DNA from: Trujillonella endophytica
Lineage (GTDB): Bacteria > Actinomycetota > Actinomycetes > Mycobacteriales > Geodermatophilaceae
DNA length: 64,000 nucleotides
Assembly: GCF_900110555.1 (NCBI RefSeq)
Contig: NZ_FOEE01000005.1
Location: 242,868 to 306,867 of the forward strand
Direction of reading: 5' to 3'
The first letter of the stretch is position 1. Every line of letters starts with the position of its first letter. Positions 16,659 to 25,072 of this stretch are shown here, in pieces. Position numbers and translations under genes: made by a program. The notes under the pieces are model-generated. The model did not search any database. It was not told the origin of the DNA and saw only the letters and a program-made list of their open reading frames with translations.

Positions 16659-17686
16659 GCGCTCCGGTCGACGTCGACGACCTGACCGCCGGGTGGCTGG
16701 CGGAGGTCCTCGGCACCGACGTGCGGTCGCTGCGGGCCGAGGCCATCGGCACGGGCCAGACCGCGGCGAGCTACCGGCTCACGATCGACGGAGCCGGCGG
16801 GCCCGCGACCCTGGTCGCCAAGGTCGCCACCGGTGCCGACGACGTCCGCCGCGCCGTCGCCGCCGGATTCCGCCGGGAGGTCGGGCTCTACGCCGATCTG
16901 GCCGGCACCCTCGACGTCCGCGTCCCGCGCTGCTGGCACGCGGTGATCACCGACGACGCGCTCCGGTTCACGCTGCTGCTCGAGGACCTCGCACCGCGCC
17001 GGCCCGGGGCGCAGGCGGACGGATGCAGTCCCGCGCGCGCCCGTGCCGCCGTCGCCAACCTGGCCGGCCTGCACGCCTCGCGGTGGAACGACCCGTCGCT
17101 GGTGGACCTGCCGTACCTGGACCCGCCCGCGGCGCGGGCGTCGTTCATGGGGGGTCTGACGGTGCGGTGCGCCGAGGTGTTCCTCGAGCGGTACGGCGAC
17201 CACCTCGACGGAGGCGACGTCGAGACGCTGCGCGCCGCCGCGGCCGCCGTCGAGGGCTGGTACCCGGGCGGCTCGGAGCCCTTCGCGCTCCTGCACGGCG
17301 ACTACCGCCTGGACAACCTCATGTTCGGCGACGACGAGGACGACGTCGTGGCGATCGACTGGCAGACGCTGGCGGTCGGACCGCCGGAGCGGGACCTCGC
17401 CTACTTCGTCGCCAACAGCCTTCCGGTGGAGGCGCGCCGCGCCGCGGAGGACGACCTGATCGCCGGGTACCACGCGGCGCTGCTCGCGCGGGGCGTCGAG
17501 CACCACACCCTCGCCGACTGCCGCCGGGGCTACCGGTTGGGCCAGCTGCAGGCACCCATGATCACGATGATCGGCGCCGCACTGTCGACGGCGGAGCGCA
17601 CCCCGGCCGCGGACGCGATGTTCCTGTCGATGACCCGCCGTGGCTGCGCCGCCGTCCGCGACCTCGGCACGCTGGACCTCCTCTGA
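16655..17686 (+). CDS. APH-fold phosphotransferase
   Basis: A 343-aa protein with the aminoglycoside-phosphotransferase/choline-kinase fold. The catalytic loop is HGDYRLDNLMFGD (Brenner motif) and the metal-binding segment is AIDWQTL. The N-lobe has the nucleotide-binding strands GTGQTAASYRLTI and TLVAKVA with the ATP Lys. Acyl-CoA-pathway members of this fold, such as LvaA and the ACAD10/11 kinase domains, phosphorylate 4-hydroxyacyl-CoAs; others are ecdysteroid or macrolide kinases. Position inside a CoA-thioester operon, coupled by GTGA to the LLM gene, favours a hydroxyl-group kinase on a pathway intermediate. This is inference; no partner acyl-CoA dehydrogenase is in the window. Confidence 0.82.
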   Translation: MSAPVDVDDLTAGWLAEVLGTDVRSLRAEAIGTGQTAASYRLTIDGAGGPATLVAKVATGADDVRRAVAAGFRREVGLYADLAGTLDVRVPRCWHAVITDDALRFTLLLEDLAPRRPGAQADGCSPARARAAVANLAGLHASRWNDPSLVDLPYLDPPAARASFMGGLTVRCAEVFLERYGDHLDGGDVETLRAAAAAVEGWYPGGSEPFALLHGDYRLDNLMFGDDEDDVVAIDWQTLAVGPPERDLAYFVANSLPVEARRAAEDDLIAGYHAALLARGVEHHTLADCRRGYRLGQLQAPMITMIGAALSTAERTPAADAMFLSMTRRGCAAVRDLGTLDLL

Positions 17687-17738
17687 CCGCGACGCGCGCC
17701 GGGAACCTCCGTCGGGACCGGGAGAGGGGCACAGCAGC

Positions 17739-17966
17739 ATGAGCAGGACGAGGATCGTCGTGGACCACGGGCTCTGCGAGGCGAACGGCGTGTGCGCGGG
17801 GGTCGCGCCCGAGGTGTTCGCGCTCGACGAGGACGACCGGTTGCAGGTGCTGCAGGAGTTCCCGCCCGCGGAGCTGCTCGGCCGGGTCCGGGAGGCTGTT
17901 CAGGGCTGCCCCAAGGGCGCACTTGGCCTGCGGCCCGGGACCGAGGCCGGCCCTCAGCCGACCTGA
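17739..17966 (+). CDS. 3Fe-4S ferredoxin, P450 partner
   Basis: A 75-aa ferredoxin of the single-cluster type that feeds electrons to actinobacterial P450s. Cluster ligands are the two Cys of LCEANGVCAG (C-x5-C) and the Cys of GCPKGAL. Three ligands and an Asn in the fourth-ligand position indicate a [3Fe-4S] cluster. The ATG has GGGAGAGGGG about ten bases upstream and follows the kinase-like gene by 52 bases. No ferredoxin reductase is in the window. Its last 13 bases overlap tail to tail the end of the convergent acyl-CoA synthetase gene. Confidence 0.92.
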   Translation: MSRTRIVVDHGLCEANGVCAGVAPEVFALDEDDRLQVLQEFPPAELLGRVREAVQGCPKGALGLRPGTEAGPQPT

Positions 17967-19516
17967 CGTCCGGCGCCGCCCCAGTACCGCCCGCGGAGCA
18001 CCTTCTTGTCGGGCTTGCCGACGGCGGTCAGCGGGATGCTGTCGACGACGTCCACGCTCTTCGGCGCGTGGTGCGGGCCCTTGCGCTCCCGGACCAGCGC
18101 GATCAGCTCCTCGACCGCGACGTCGGCGCCCGGCCGGAGGACGACGACGGCCTTCACCGCCTCGCCCCACGTCTCGTCCGGCACGCCGATCACCGCGGCC
18201 GCGGCGACCGCGGGGTGGGTGGACAGGACGTCCTCGATCTCGCGCGGGAAGACGTTGAACCCGCCGGTGACGATCATGTCCTTCGTGCGGTCGACGATGG
18301 TGAAGAAACCCTGCTCGTCCTCCCGTGCCACGTCGCCGGTGTGCAGCCAGCCGCCGGCGAGGGCGGCGGCGGTCTCCTCCGGCTTGTTCCAGTAGCCCTT
18401 CATGACCAGCGGGCCGCGCACGCAGATCTCCCCCGGCTCCCCCCGCCGCACCGCGCGTCCCTGGTCGTCGAGGAGGGCGACGTGCACCCAGGGAACCGGC
18501 CGCCCGCAGCTGGCGAGCCGGGCCAGGTCGTCGGGGTCGTGCTCCTCCTTGCGCATGACGAACAGCGTCTGCGGCGCCTCGGTCTGGCCGTAGAACTGGA
18601 AGAACACCGGGCCGATCGCCCGGATGGCCTCCTGCAGGCGCGTCGGCGAGATCGGCGAGGCCCCGTAGAACACCGTCTCCAGGCTGGAGAGGTCCGTGTC
18701 GGCGAACCGCGGGTGGTCCAGCAGCGCGTAGAGCATCGACGGCACCAGGAACACCGAGGTGATCCGGTGCGCCTCGATGGCCTCGAGCACCGCTCCGGCG
18801 TCGAACTTCGGCAGGACGACGAGCGAGCCGCCCCGCAGCAGCACCGGGATGTAGAAGGTGGCCCCGGCGTGGCTGAGCGGTGTGCAGATCAGGTGCCGCA
18901 GCGGGTCGGGCCACTGCCACTCGGTGCTCATGATCTGCACCATCGCGGCGCTGCTCCGGTACGTGCCGATCACGCCCTTGGGCGCACCGGTCGTGCCGCC
19001 GGTGTAGCCGATCGACGAGGGACTCTCGGCGTCGAGTTCCGGGGCGACGAGGGGCCGCGGCCGGAACGTCGACGCCAGCGCGACCAGGTCCTCCCCCACC
19101 GCGCACGGCCCGAAGGACAGCAGCCGCCGCAGCGTCGGCACCCGCTCCTGCAGCTGCGCGGCCCGCTCGGCGAACCCCGGGTCGAACACCAGGGTCTCGA
19201 TGCCGGCGTCGGCGAGGACGTAGGCGTGGTCGTCGAGCGACCCGAGCGGGTGCAGCGACGTGTTGCGCGCGCCGACCGTCATGTACGCGCCCATGGCGTA
19301 CAGCACCTCGGGGCGGTTGACCGACAGCATGGCCACCCCGCTGCCGGGCGTCACCCCCCGCGACTCGTAGGCCTGCGCGTAGCGGCTGGTCCGCTCGGCC
19401 AGCTGCCCGGCGGTCAGGACCTCGTCGCCCAGGTACACCGCCGGGCGGTTCGGGTCCCGGCCGAGCGCCGTGACGAGCAGGTCGGGCAGGAACGCCCCGC
19501 GGTGCAGCGCGGTCAC
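17954..19516 (-). CDS. Acyl-CoA synthetase (AMP-forming), second copy
   Basis: A 520-aa ANL ligase. Motifs: P-loop YTGGTTGAPKG, YGQTEAPQ (the usual Glu position kept), hinge DRTKDMIVTGG and C-terminal Lys in TAVGKPDKKVLRG. It resembles medium- or aromatic-acid CoA ligases more than the ligase at 10589, so the two probably act on different acids of one pathway. The start ATG 19516 overlaps the upstream SDR stop by four bases. It is the last gene of a minus-strand unit P450-SDR-ligase and converges with the ferredoxin gene, with a 13-base overlap. Confidence 0.9.
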   Translation of the reverse strand: MTALHRGAFLPDLLVTALGRDPNRPAVYLGDEVLTAGQLAERTSRYAQAYESRGVTPGSGVAMLSVNRPEVLYAMGAYMTVGARNTSLHPLGSLDDHAYVLADAGIETLVFDPGFAERAAQLQERVPTLRRLLSFGPCAVGEDLVALASTFRPRPLVAPELDAESPSSIGYTGGTTGAPKGVIGTYRSSAAMVQIMSTEWQWPDPLRHLICTPLSHAGATFYIPVLLRGGSLVVLPKFDAGAVLEAIEAHRITSVFLVPSMLYALLDHPRFADTDLSSLETVFYGASPISPTRLQEAIRAIGPVFFQFYGQTEAPQTLFVMRKEEHDPDDLARLASCGRPVPWVHVALLDDQGRAVRRGEPGEICVRGPLVMKGYWNKPEETAAALAGGWLHTGDVAREDEQGFFTIVDRTKDMIVTGGFNVFPREIEDVLSTHPAVAAAAVIGVPDETWGEAVKAVVVLRPGADVAVEELIALVRERKGPHHAPKSVDVVDSIPLTAVGKPDKKVLRGRYWGGAGRQVG

Positions 19517-20283
19517 GTGGCCGGAAACCGCTGGGCGGCGTCGAGGCGGATGTTCTCCCCGTTGAGATAGGGATTGCGCACGATGGACTCCACCAGCAGC
19601 GCGAACTCGTGCGGGCGGCCCATGCGGTGCGGGAAGACGATGGTCGCCAGCAGGGGCTCGAGGATCGACGACCGCGCACCGAGCATGAGGTCGGTGCCCA
19701 TCGTCCCGGGGGCGATCGCGCAGACGCGGATGCCCAGCGGGGCGAGGTCACGGGCCAGCGGCAGGCTCATCCCGAGGATCGCGGCCTTGGCCGCGGCATA
19801 GGGCACCTGCCCGACCTGCCCCTCGTACCCGGCGACCGACCCCGTGTTGACGACGACGCCGCGCTGCCCGTCCTCGTCCGGCTGGTTGCCCGCCATCGCG
19901 GCGGCGGCCAGGCGGGTGACGTTGAAGGTCCCGAAGGTGTTGACGGCGACCGTGTCGACGAACACCCCCATGTCGTGCGGCGTCCCGTCCCGGCCCACGG
20001 TCCGGGCCGGCGTGCGCCCGCCGCCGGCGACGTTGACGACGATCGAGAGGGTGCCGACCGACCCCGCCGCCTCGATCGCACCCCGGACGTCGGAGTCGTC
20101 GGTCACGTCCCCCGCGACGGCGACCGCGCCGTCCCCGAGCTCGCCGGCCAGCGCGTGCGCGCCGTCGCCGTGCCGGTCGAACACGGCGACGCCGACACCC
20201 AGGGAGTGCAGGTGCCGCGCCGTCGCCCCGCCGAGGCCGCCGGCGCCCCCGGTCACGATGGCCGATCGCCCGGTCAGGTCCAT
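19513..20283 (-). CDS. SDR, 3-hydroxyacyl-CoA dehydrogenase type 2-like
   Basis: A 256-aa SDR close in pattern to type-2 3-hydroxyacyl-CoA dehydrogenase/17-beta-HSD10: TGGAGGLGGA at the N-terminus, Asp after strand 2 (VFDRHG, NAD preference), VNVAGG, a long insertion before the Ser in NTGSVAG, YAAAKAA, then IAPGTMGTDL. The HSD10 group oxidises 3-hydroxyacyl-CoAs, steroid alcohols and branched substrates (family knowledge). It lies 37 bases after the P450 at 20321-21523 and overlaps the acyl-CoA ligase that follows. Confidence 0.88.
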   Translation of the reverse strand: MDLTGRSAIVTGGAGGLGGATARHLHSLGVGVAVFDRHGDGAHALAGELGDGAVAVAGDVTDDSDVRGAIEAAGSVGTLSIVVNVAGGGRTPARTVGRDGTPHDMGVFVDTVAVNTFGTFNVTRLAAAAMAGNQPDEDGQRGVVVNTGSVAGYEGQVGQVPYAAAKAAILGMSLPLARDLAPLGIRVCAIAPGTMGTDLMLGARSSILEPLLATIVFPHRMGRPHEFALLVESIVRNPYLNGENIRLDAAQRFPAT

Positions 20284-20320
20284 CCGGCCTCCGCTCGGTT
20301 CGGGGAGCCCACCGCGGCCG

Positions 20321-21523
20321 TCATGCCGTGGTGGGGGTGAAGCGGATGCGGATGCGGTCGTAGGCCCGGGCGAAGGTCGCCGGCAGGATCCGGGGCTCGG
20401 CCGGGTCGACCAGCTCCCAGTCCGGCATCCGGCGCAGCAGCTCCTCGAACATCACGCGGATCTCGAGCCGGGCGACGTGCGCGCCGAGGCAGACGTGCGT
20501 CCCGAAGCCGAAGGCCACGTGCCGGTTGCCGGGCCGGGTCACGTCGAGCACGTCGGGGTCGTCGAACGCGCGCGGGTCGCGGTTCGCGGCCGGGTACAGC
20601 AGCAGCAGCTCGTCACCGGCGCGGATCCGTTGCCCGTGCAGCTCGCGGTCGACCGTCGCGGTGCGGCTCATGTTGAGCACCGGGGAGACCCAGCGGATGA
20701 ACTCCTCGACCGCGGTGTCCTGCAGCAGCTCCGGCCGCTCGGCGAGCAGCCGCCGCTGGTCGGGCCGGAGCGCGAGCTCGCGGATCATCGTCCCGATGAC
20801 CGTGCGGGTGGTCTCCGCGCCGCCGTTGAGGACGAGGATCGTCTCGTCGAGCACCCGCTTGGTGTCCCAGCCCTCGGCGTGCACCCACAGGGAGATCAGG
20901 TCGTCCCGGGGGTCGGCCCGGCGCTGTTCCACCAGCGCCCGCGTGACCTCGAAGAAGTCGGTCAGCACCGGCACCAGGCCGGGGTGGGAGACGTGCGGTG
21001 GGCCGGTGGGCGAGGTCTGCCCGGCCAGGTGCATGACCTGCTCCGACCAGTGCCGGACCTTCTCCCACTGCTCACGCGGATAGCCGAGCAGGTCCCCGAT
21101 GAGGATCGCCGGCAGCCGTGACGCGATCGCCTCGATCGCCTCGCACTCCCCCAGCGGCGCCACGGCGTCCAGGATCTCGGTGACGATCTCGCGGACGTGC
21201 TGCTCGTGGCTGCGCACGGCACGCGGCGTGAACCGCGGGACCACGAGGCCGCGCTGCTGCTGGTGGTCGGGGTCGTCGAGGTTGATCATCGAGACGTCGG
21301 CGCGGAGGTCGACGTGCGGCCGCGAGCCCCGGAACGACGAGAAGTGCTCCGTGTCCTTCTCGACCAGCCGGACGTCGTCGTAGCGCGAGATCACCCACAG
21401 CTGCTGGACCGCGTCCCAGTACACGGGCGCCTCGTCGCGGAGCCAGCGGTAGGCGTCCCACGGGTCGACGTAGAAGTCGGGATCGAGCACGTTCACGACC
21501 GGATCGACGGCCACCTGGGACAT
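20321..21523 (-). CDS. Cytochrome P450, second copy
   Basis: A 400-aa soluble P450: I-helix NGGAETTR, EEFIRW (ExxR) and the heme loop FGFGTHVCLGAH of normal length. It therefore belongs to a different P450 family from the one at 9288. The start is ATG 21523, with GAGG about eight bases upstream; an ATG six codons earlier (21541) has no ribosome-binding site. Its promoter (TATAGT at 21567-21562, read on the minus strand) directly abuts a GACGTC-type palindrome. It is the first gene of P450-SDR-ligase and is divergent from the SDR at 21621. It probably shares the ferredoxin at 17739. Confidence 0.9.
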   Translation of the reverse strand: MSQVAVDPVVNVLDPDFYVDPWDAYRWLRDEAPVYWDAVQQLWVISRYDDVRLVEKDTEHFSSFRGSRPHVDLRADVSMINLDDPDHQQQRGLVVPRFTPRAVRSHEQHVREIVTEILDAVAPLGECEAIEAIASRLPAILIGDLLGYPREQWEKVRHWSEQVMHLAGQTSPTGPPHVSHPGLVPVLTDFFEVTRALVEQRRADPRDDLISLWVHAEGWDTKRVLDETILVLNGGAETTRTVIGTMIRELALRPDQRRLLAERPELLQDTAVEEFIRWVSPVLNMSRTATVDRELHGQRIRAGDELLLLYPAANRDPRAFDDPDVLDVTRPGNRHVAFGFGTHVCLGAHVARLEIRVMFEELLRRMPDWELVDPAEPRILPATFARAYDRIRIRFTPTTA

Positions 21524-21547
21524 GCGCGACCTCGTTCCCATAGGACT

Positions 21548-21567
21548 TGACGTCGACGTCGACTATA
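21548..21567 (-). promoter_or_regulatory. -10 box fused to a palindromic operator (P450 promoter)
   Basis: Read on the minus strand: TATAGT, one C, then GACGTCGACGTCA. The TATAGT is a good -10 box for the P450 starting at 21523. The following GACGTC pair forms a 12-base perfect palindrome (GTCGACGTCGAC) over the expected transcription start. A repressor bound here would block the P450 and perhaps the divergent SDR. The same arrangement, with 13 identical bases, occurs at 25645-25663. Confidence 0.55.
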
Positions 21568-21620
21568 ACGATGCGGTGACCTCGGAGGAAGCAGTTCCGG
21601 GGCCTACCGAGGGAGCGGAC

Positions 21621-22472
21621 ATGGCAGGCGACGTCGACGGTCCGGCGGTCCTCGTCACCGGAGGGGGAACCGGCATCGGTGCCGGGATCACCGCCCGGCT
21701 GGCGCGGGACGGTGCGTGGGTCACCATCTGCGGGCGGACCGGGTCGTCCCTGCGCGACACCGCGGAGGCGGTCAACGCGGAGGTGGGCCGCGACGCGGTG
21801 CGCTGGCAGGTCGCCGACGTGACCGTCCCCGAGGACGTCGCCCGCGTGGTCGCCGACGCCGCGGCCTGGCAGGGTCGGCTCGACGGGGTCGTGGCCAACG
21901 CCGGCGGCGGCGCACCGCTGGCTCCCCTGCACCTGCAGGACGTGGCGAACTTCGAGCGCGTGCTCCGGCTCAACGTCATCGGCACGCTGCTGCTCGCGCA
22001 GTCGGCCGTCCCGGTGTTCGCCCGCGCCGGCGGCGGCTCCTTCGTGGCGATCTCCTCGGTCGCCGGCAACCTCACGCACCCGTTCTTCGGCGCCTACCCC
22101 GTGGCCAAGGCGGCCGTCGAGGAACTCGTCCGCAACGCCGCCGACGAGTACGGCGCGGCGAACATCCGCTTCAACGCCGTCCGCCCCGGACTCACGCTGA
22201 CCGAGAGCATGGCCTTCCTGGCGCCCGGGTCGCCGACCTACCGCAGCTACGACGACAACACCCCGCTCGGCGGTCCCCAGGACGTCGACGCCGTCGCCCG
22301 GGTGGTGGCCTTCCTGCTGTCGCCCGGTGCGAGCCGGATGACGGGCCAGATCGTCGACGTCGACGGCGGCCAGCACCTGCGGCGGGGGCCCGACTACTGG
22401 CCCATGGTCGAGCCCCGCGTGGGCAGCCGCGACGTCGCGCTCGGCCGCTCCGACCCGCCGGCCCGGGACTGA
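21621..22472 (+). CDS. SDR oxidoreductase
   Basis: A 283-aa SDR: TGGGTGIGAG, CGRTGSS after strand 2 (Arg suggests NADP or mixed use), ANAGGGAPL, Ser in ISSVAG, Tyr/Lys in YPVAKAA and VRPGLTLTE. The start is ATG 21621, with AGGGAG six bases upstream. Possible earlier starts would run through the divergent promoter and are less likely. The C-terminal extension of about 25 residues after DVDGGQHL is like 2,4-dienoyl-CoA reductase or terpene-alcohol SDRs. It is divergent from the P450 and convergent with the aldehyde dehydrogenase at 22482, so it is a single-gene unit inside the catabolic region. Confidence 0.85.
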   Translation: MAGDVDGPAVLVTGGGTGIGAGITARLARDGAWVTICGRTGSSLRDTAEAVNAEVGRDAVRWQVADVTVPEDVARVVADAAAWQGRLDGVVANAGGGAPLAPLHLQDVANFERVLRLNVIGTLLLAQSAVPVFARAGGGSFVAISSVAGNLTHPFFGAYPVAKAAVEELVRNAADEYGAANIRFNAVRPGLTLTESMAFLAPGSPTYRSYDDNTPLGGPQDVDAVARVVAFLLSPGASRMTGQIVDVDGGQHLRRGPDYWPMVEPRVGSRDVALGRSDPPARD

Positions 22473-22481
22473 GGTCCGGCC

Positions 22482-23942
22482 TCAGGCGAGGCCGGGGAGC
22501 GCCGTCCCGACCGGGACGGTGATGGTGCGCGACTCCTGGTAGGCGGCCAGGCCCTCCGGTCCCAGCTCCCGGCCGAGGCCGGACTGCTTGACCCCGCCGA
22601 ACGGCGCCGCGGGGTCCAGCGACAGCCCGTTGACCGAGTACGTCCCGGTGCGGACCCGGCGGGCGATCTCGACGCCGTGGGCGACGTCGGGCGTCCAGAC
22701 CGTCCCGTGCAGGCCGAAGTCGCTGTCGTTGGCGATCGCGACCGCGTCGTCCTCGTCGTCGTAGGGCAGGAGCGCCACCACCGGCCCGAAGATCTCCTCC
22801 TGCGCGATGCGCATGCCGGGCGTGACGTCGCGGAACACCGTGGGCGCGACGTACCACCCGCGGTCCAGGCCCTCGGGCACCCCGCCCCCGGTGACCACGA
22901 CGGCCCCCTCCGCGCGCCCGATCTCGATGTAGCCGAGGATCCGGTCGCGCTGCCGCTCGGAGATGACGGGGCCGATGAAGGTGGCGGGGTCGGCCGGGTC
23001 GCCCACCGGCAGCTTCTCGACGGCCGCCGCGAAGAGCTCCACGGCCTCGTCGTAGCGGTCGCGCGGAACCAGCACGCGCGACTGGGCGATGCAGAACTGC
23101 CCGCTCAGCGACATCGTCACCCCGACGAGCCGCGGCATGGTCGTCGTGAGGTCGGCGTCGGCCAGCACGATCGCGGCCGACTTGCCGCCGAGCTCCAGCG
23201 TCACCCGCTTGAGCTGCGCGGCGGCCAGCCCGGCGATGCGCTTGCCGACCGCGGTGCTCCCGGTGAAGGCGACCTTGTCGACGTCGGCATGGGTGACGAG
23301 GCGCTCGCTCGACTCGGGGCCGGCGGCGAGCACGTTGAGCACCCCGGCCGGCACGCCGGCCGCATGCGCGGCCTCGGCGAGCAGGTAGGCGTTGAGCGGC
23401 GTCTCCGGTGCGGCCTTGAGCACCAGCGTGCAGCCCGCCGCCATCGCCGGCGCCACCTTCATCATCGTGAGGAAGAACGGCACGTTCCACGGCACGACCG
23501 CGGCGACGACGCCGACGGGGTCCGTGCGCACCAGCGCCGGGGAGTACCGGCCCGCCCGCGGGGTCTCCGTCTCCAGCGACGCGGCCACCTCGGCGTAGTA
23601 GCGCAGCACGTCGAGCGCGTTGTCGACCTGGCCCGGCCCGATCAGCATCGCCGGGGTGCCGTTCTCGGCCATGATCGTGCGCGCCATCTCGTCGGAACGC
23701 GCCGACAGCTCGGTGAGCAGGGCCTGCATGACCTCGGCGCGCTCGGCAGGGGCCATGGCCGGCCACGGACCGGTGTCGAACGCGCGCCGCGCGGCAGCGA
23801 CCGCCGCATCGACGTCGGCGGCGCCGGCGTCCGGAACGCGCCCCACGGGCTCCCCCGTCGCCGGGGAACGGACCACGATCTCCCGCTCGGAGGTCGAGGG
23901 CGTCCATGTCCCGCCGATGTAGACGTCCGTCCTGGTGGTCAC
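22482..23942 (-). CDS. Aldehyde dehydrogenase
   Basis: A 486-aa NAD(P)-dependent aldehyde dehydrogenase: VVPWNVP, FTGSTAVGK, general base in LELGGKSA, nucleophile Cys in SLSGQFCIAQ, EEIFGPVV and PFGGVKQSGLGRE. The start is GTG 23942, with GAGGAG about five bases upstream. It lies 11 bases after the alcohol dehydrogenase stop. The pair would convert a primary alcohol to aldehyde and then acid, which fits the two acyl-CoA ligases nearby. It is about 40 per cent like the aldehyde dehydrogenase at 3503 by eye, so it is a separate branch, not a recent duplicate. Confidence 0.9.
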   Translation of the reverse strand: MTTRTDVYIGGTWTPSTSEREIVVRSPATGEPVGRVPDAGAADVDAAVAAARRAFDTGPWPAMAPAERAEVMQALLTELSARSDEMARTIMAENGTPAMLIGPGQVDNALDVLRYYAEVAASLETETPRAGRYSPALVRTDPVGVVAAVVPWNVPFFLTMMKVAPAMAAGCTLVLKAAPETPLNAYLLAEAAHAAGVPAGVLNVLAAGPESSERLVTHADVDKVAFTGSTAVGKRIAGLAAAQLKRVTLELGGKSAAIVLADADLTTTMPRLVGVTMSLSGQFCIAQSRVLVPRDRYDEAVELFAAAVEKLPVGDPADPATFIGPVISERQRDRILGYIEIGRAEGAVVVTGGGVPEGLDRGWYVAPTVFRDVTPGMRIAQEEIFGPVVALLPYDDEDDAVAIANDSDFGLHGTVWTPDVAHGVEIARRVRTGTYSVNGLSLDPAAPFGGVKQSGLGRELGPEGLAAYQESRTITVPVGTALPGLA

Positions 23943-23953
23943 GGTGCTCCTCG

Positions 23954-25072
23954 TCAGTCGAACCGGATGACGCCGCGGATGTTCCGGCCGGCGTGCATGT
24001 CCTCGTAGCCCTGGGCCACCTGGTCCAGGGTGTAGGTGGTGGTGATCAGCTCGTCGAGCCGGAGCCGGCCGGAGCGGTAGAGCTCCACCTGCAGCGGCAC
24101 GTCGACGGTGGCCGAGCAGCCGCCGAACAGCGACCCCTGGATCCGCTTCTGGAAGAGGGTCAGCTGCCACAGCGGTATCGAGGCGTGCTCGGCGACGTTC
24201 CCGATGCCGGTGACCACGAGCGTCCCGCCCTTGCGGATCGAGGCGAAGCCCTCGGCCACGTGCTCGCCGGTCGTGACGCCGACGGCCACGATCGTGGAGT
24301 CCGCGCCCTGGCCGTCGGTGGACGACCGGGCCAGCTCGGCCGCCTCGGCGATGGTGGCCACCGCATGCGTGGCGCCGAGCCGCGAGGCCACCTCGCGCTT
24401 GAACGGCACCGGGTCGACCGCGATGACGGCGCCCGCCCCGGCGCAGGCCGCACCCTGGACGGCGTTGACGCCGATCCCGCCCACGCCCATCACGATCACC
24501 GTGTCGCCGACGCGGACGCCGGCGGAGTTCACCGCGGAGCCCCAGCCGGTGCCGACGGCGCAGCCCAGCAGGCACACCTTGTCCAGCGGGGCGTCGTCGG
24601 GCACCTTCACGCAGCTGCGGGCGTCGACGAGCGTGTGCTCGGCGAAGGCGCCCAGACCCGAGTACTGCCCCACCCGGGCGCCGTCCAGGGACACCCGGAA
24701 GCTCGTCGGGTCCTCCGGCCGCGACCCCGTGAGGATCGTCGCCCCCAGCCGGCACAGGTTCTGCTGGCCCCGGGCGCAGAACCGGCACCTGCCACACGCC
24801 GGCATGAAGGAGAAGACGACGTGGTCCCCGGGAACGAGGTGCCGGACCCCGGAACCGACACGCTGCACGACGCCGGCTCCCTCGTGGCCGCCGATGACGG
24901 GGTAGACCTCCACGGGCATGTCGCCGGTGCAGATGTGGTCGTCGGAGTGGCACAGGCCCGCCGCGACCATCTGCACCAGCACCTCGTTGTCCCGGGGCTC
25001 GTCGTCGAGGTCGACGTCCACGACCTCGAACGTGCCGGGGGTACTCCGCAGGATCGCGGCACGCGTCTTCAC
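23954..25072 (-). CDS. NDMA-dependent-type zinc alcohol dehydrogenase
   Basis: A 372-aa zinc-dependent medium-chain dehydrogenase. Catalytic zinc ligands are in GLCHSDDH, GGHEGAG and LLGCAVGTGWG; the structural zinc loop is CGRCRFCARGQQNLC; the cofactor motif is GVGGIGVNAVQGA. HSDDHICTGDMP and the overall pattern fit the NDMA-dependent alcohol dehydrogenase family, which keeps NAD(H) tightly bound and is often tied to mycofactocin (family knowledge; no mycofactocin genes are in this window). The GTG start 25072 overlaps the stop of the decayed SDR by four bases. It probably oxidises the alcohol made by a P450. Confidence 0.9.
   Translation of the reverse strand: MKTRAAILRSTPGTFEVVDVDLDDEPRDNEVLVQMVAAGLCHSDDHICTGDMPVEVYPVIGGHEGAGVVQRVGSGVRHLVPGDHVVFSFMPACGRCRFCARGQQNLCRLGATILTGSRPEDPTSFRVSLDGARVGQYSGLGAFAEHTLVDARSCVKVPDDAPLDKVCLLGCAVGTGWGSAVNSAGVRVGDTVIVMGVGGIGVNAVQGAACAGAGAVIAVDPVPFKREVASRLGATHAVATIAEAAELARSSTDGQGADSTIVAVGVTTGEHVAEGFASIRKGGTLVVTGIGNVAEHASIPLWQLTLFQKRIQGSLFGGCSATVDVPLQVELYRSGRLRLDELITTTYTLDQVAQGYEDMHAGRNIRGVIRFD

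Noticed and set aside
9288..21523. Two P450s as part of an antibiotic biosynthesis cluster
   Set aside because: No polyketide, peptide or terpene synthase is present; the partners are CoA ligases, hydratase, dehydrogenases and a cleavage enzyme, which fit degradation.
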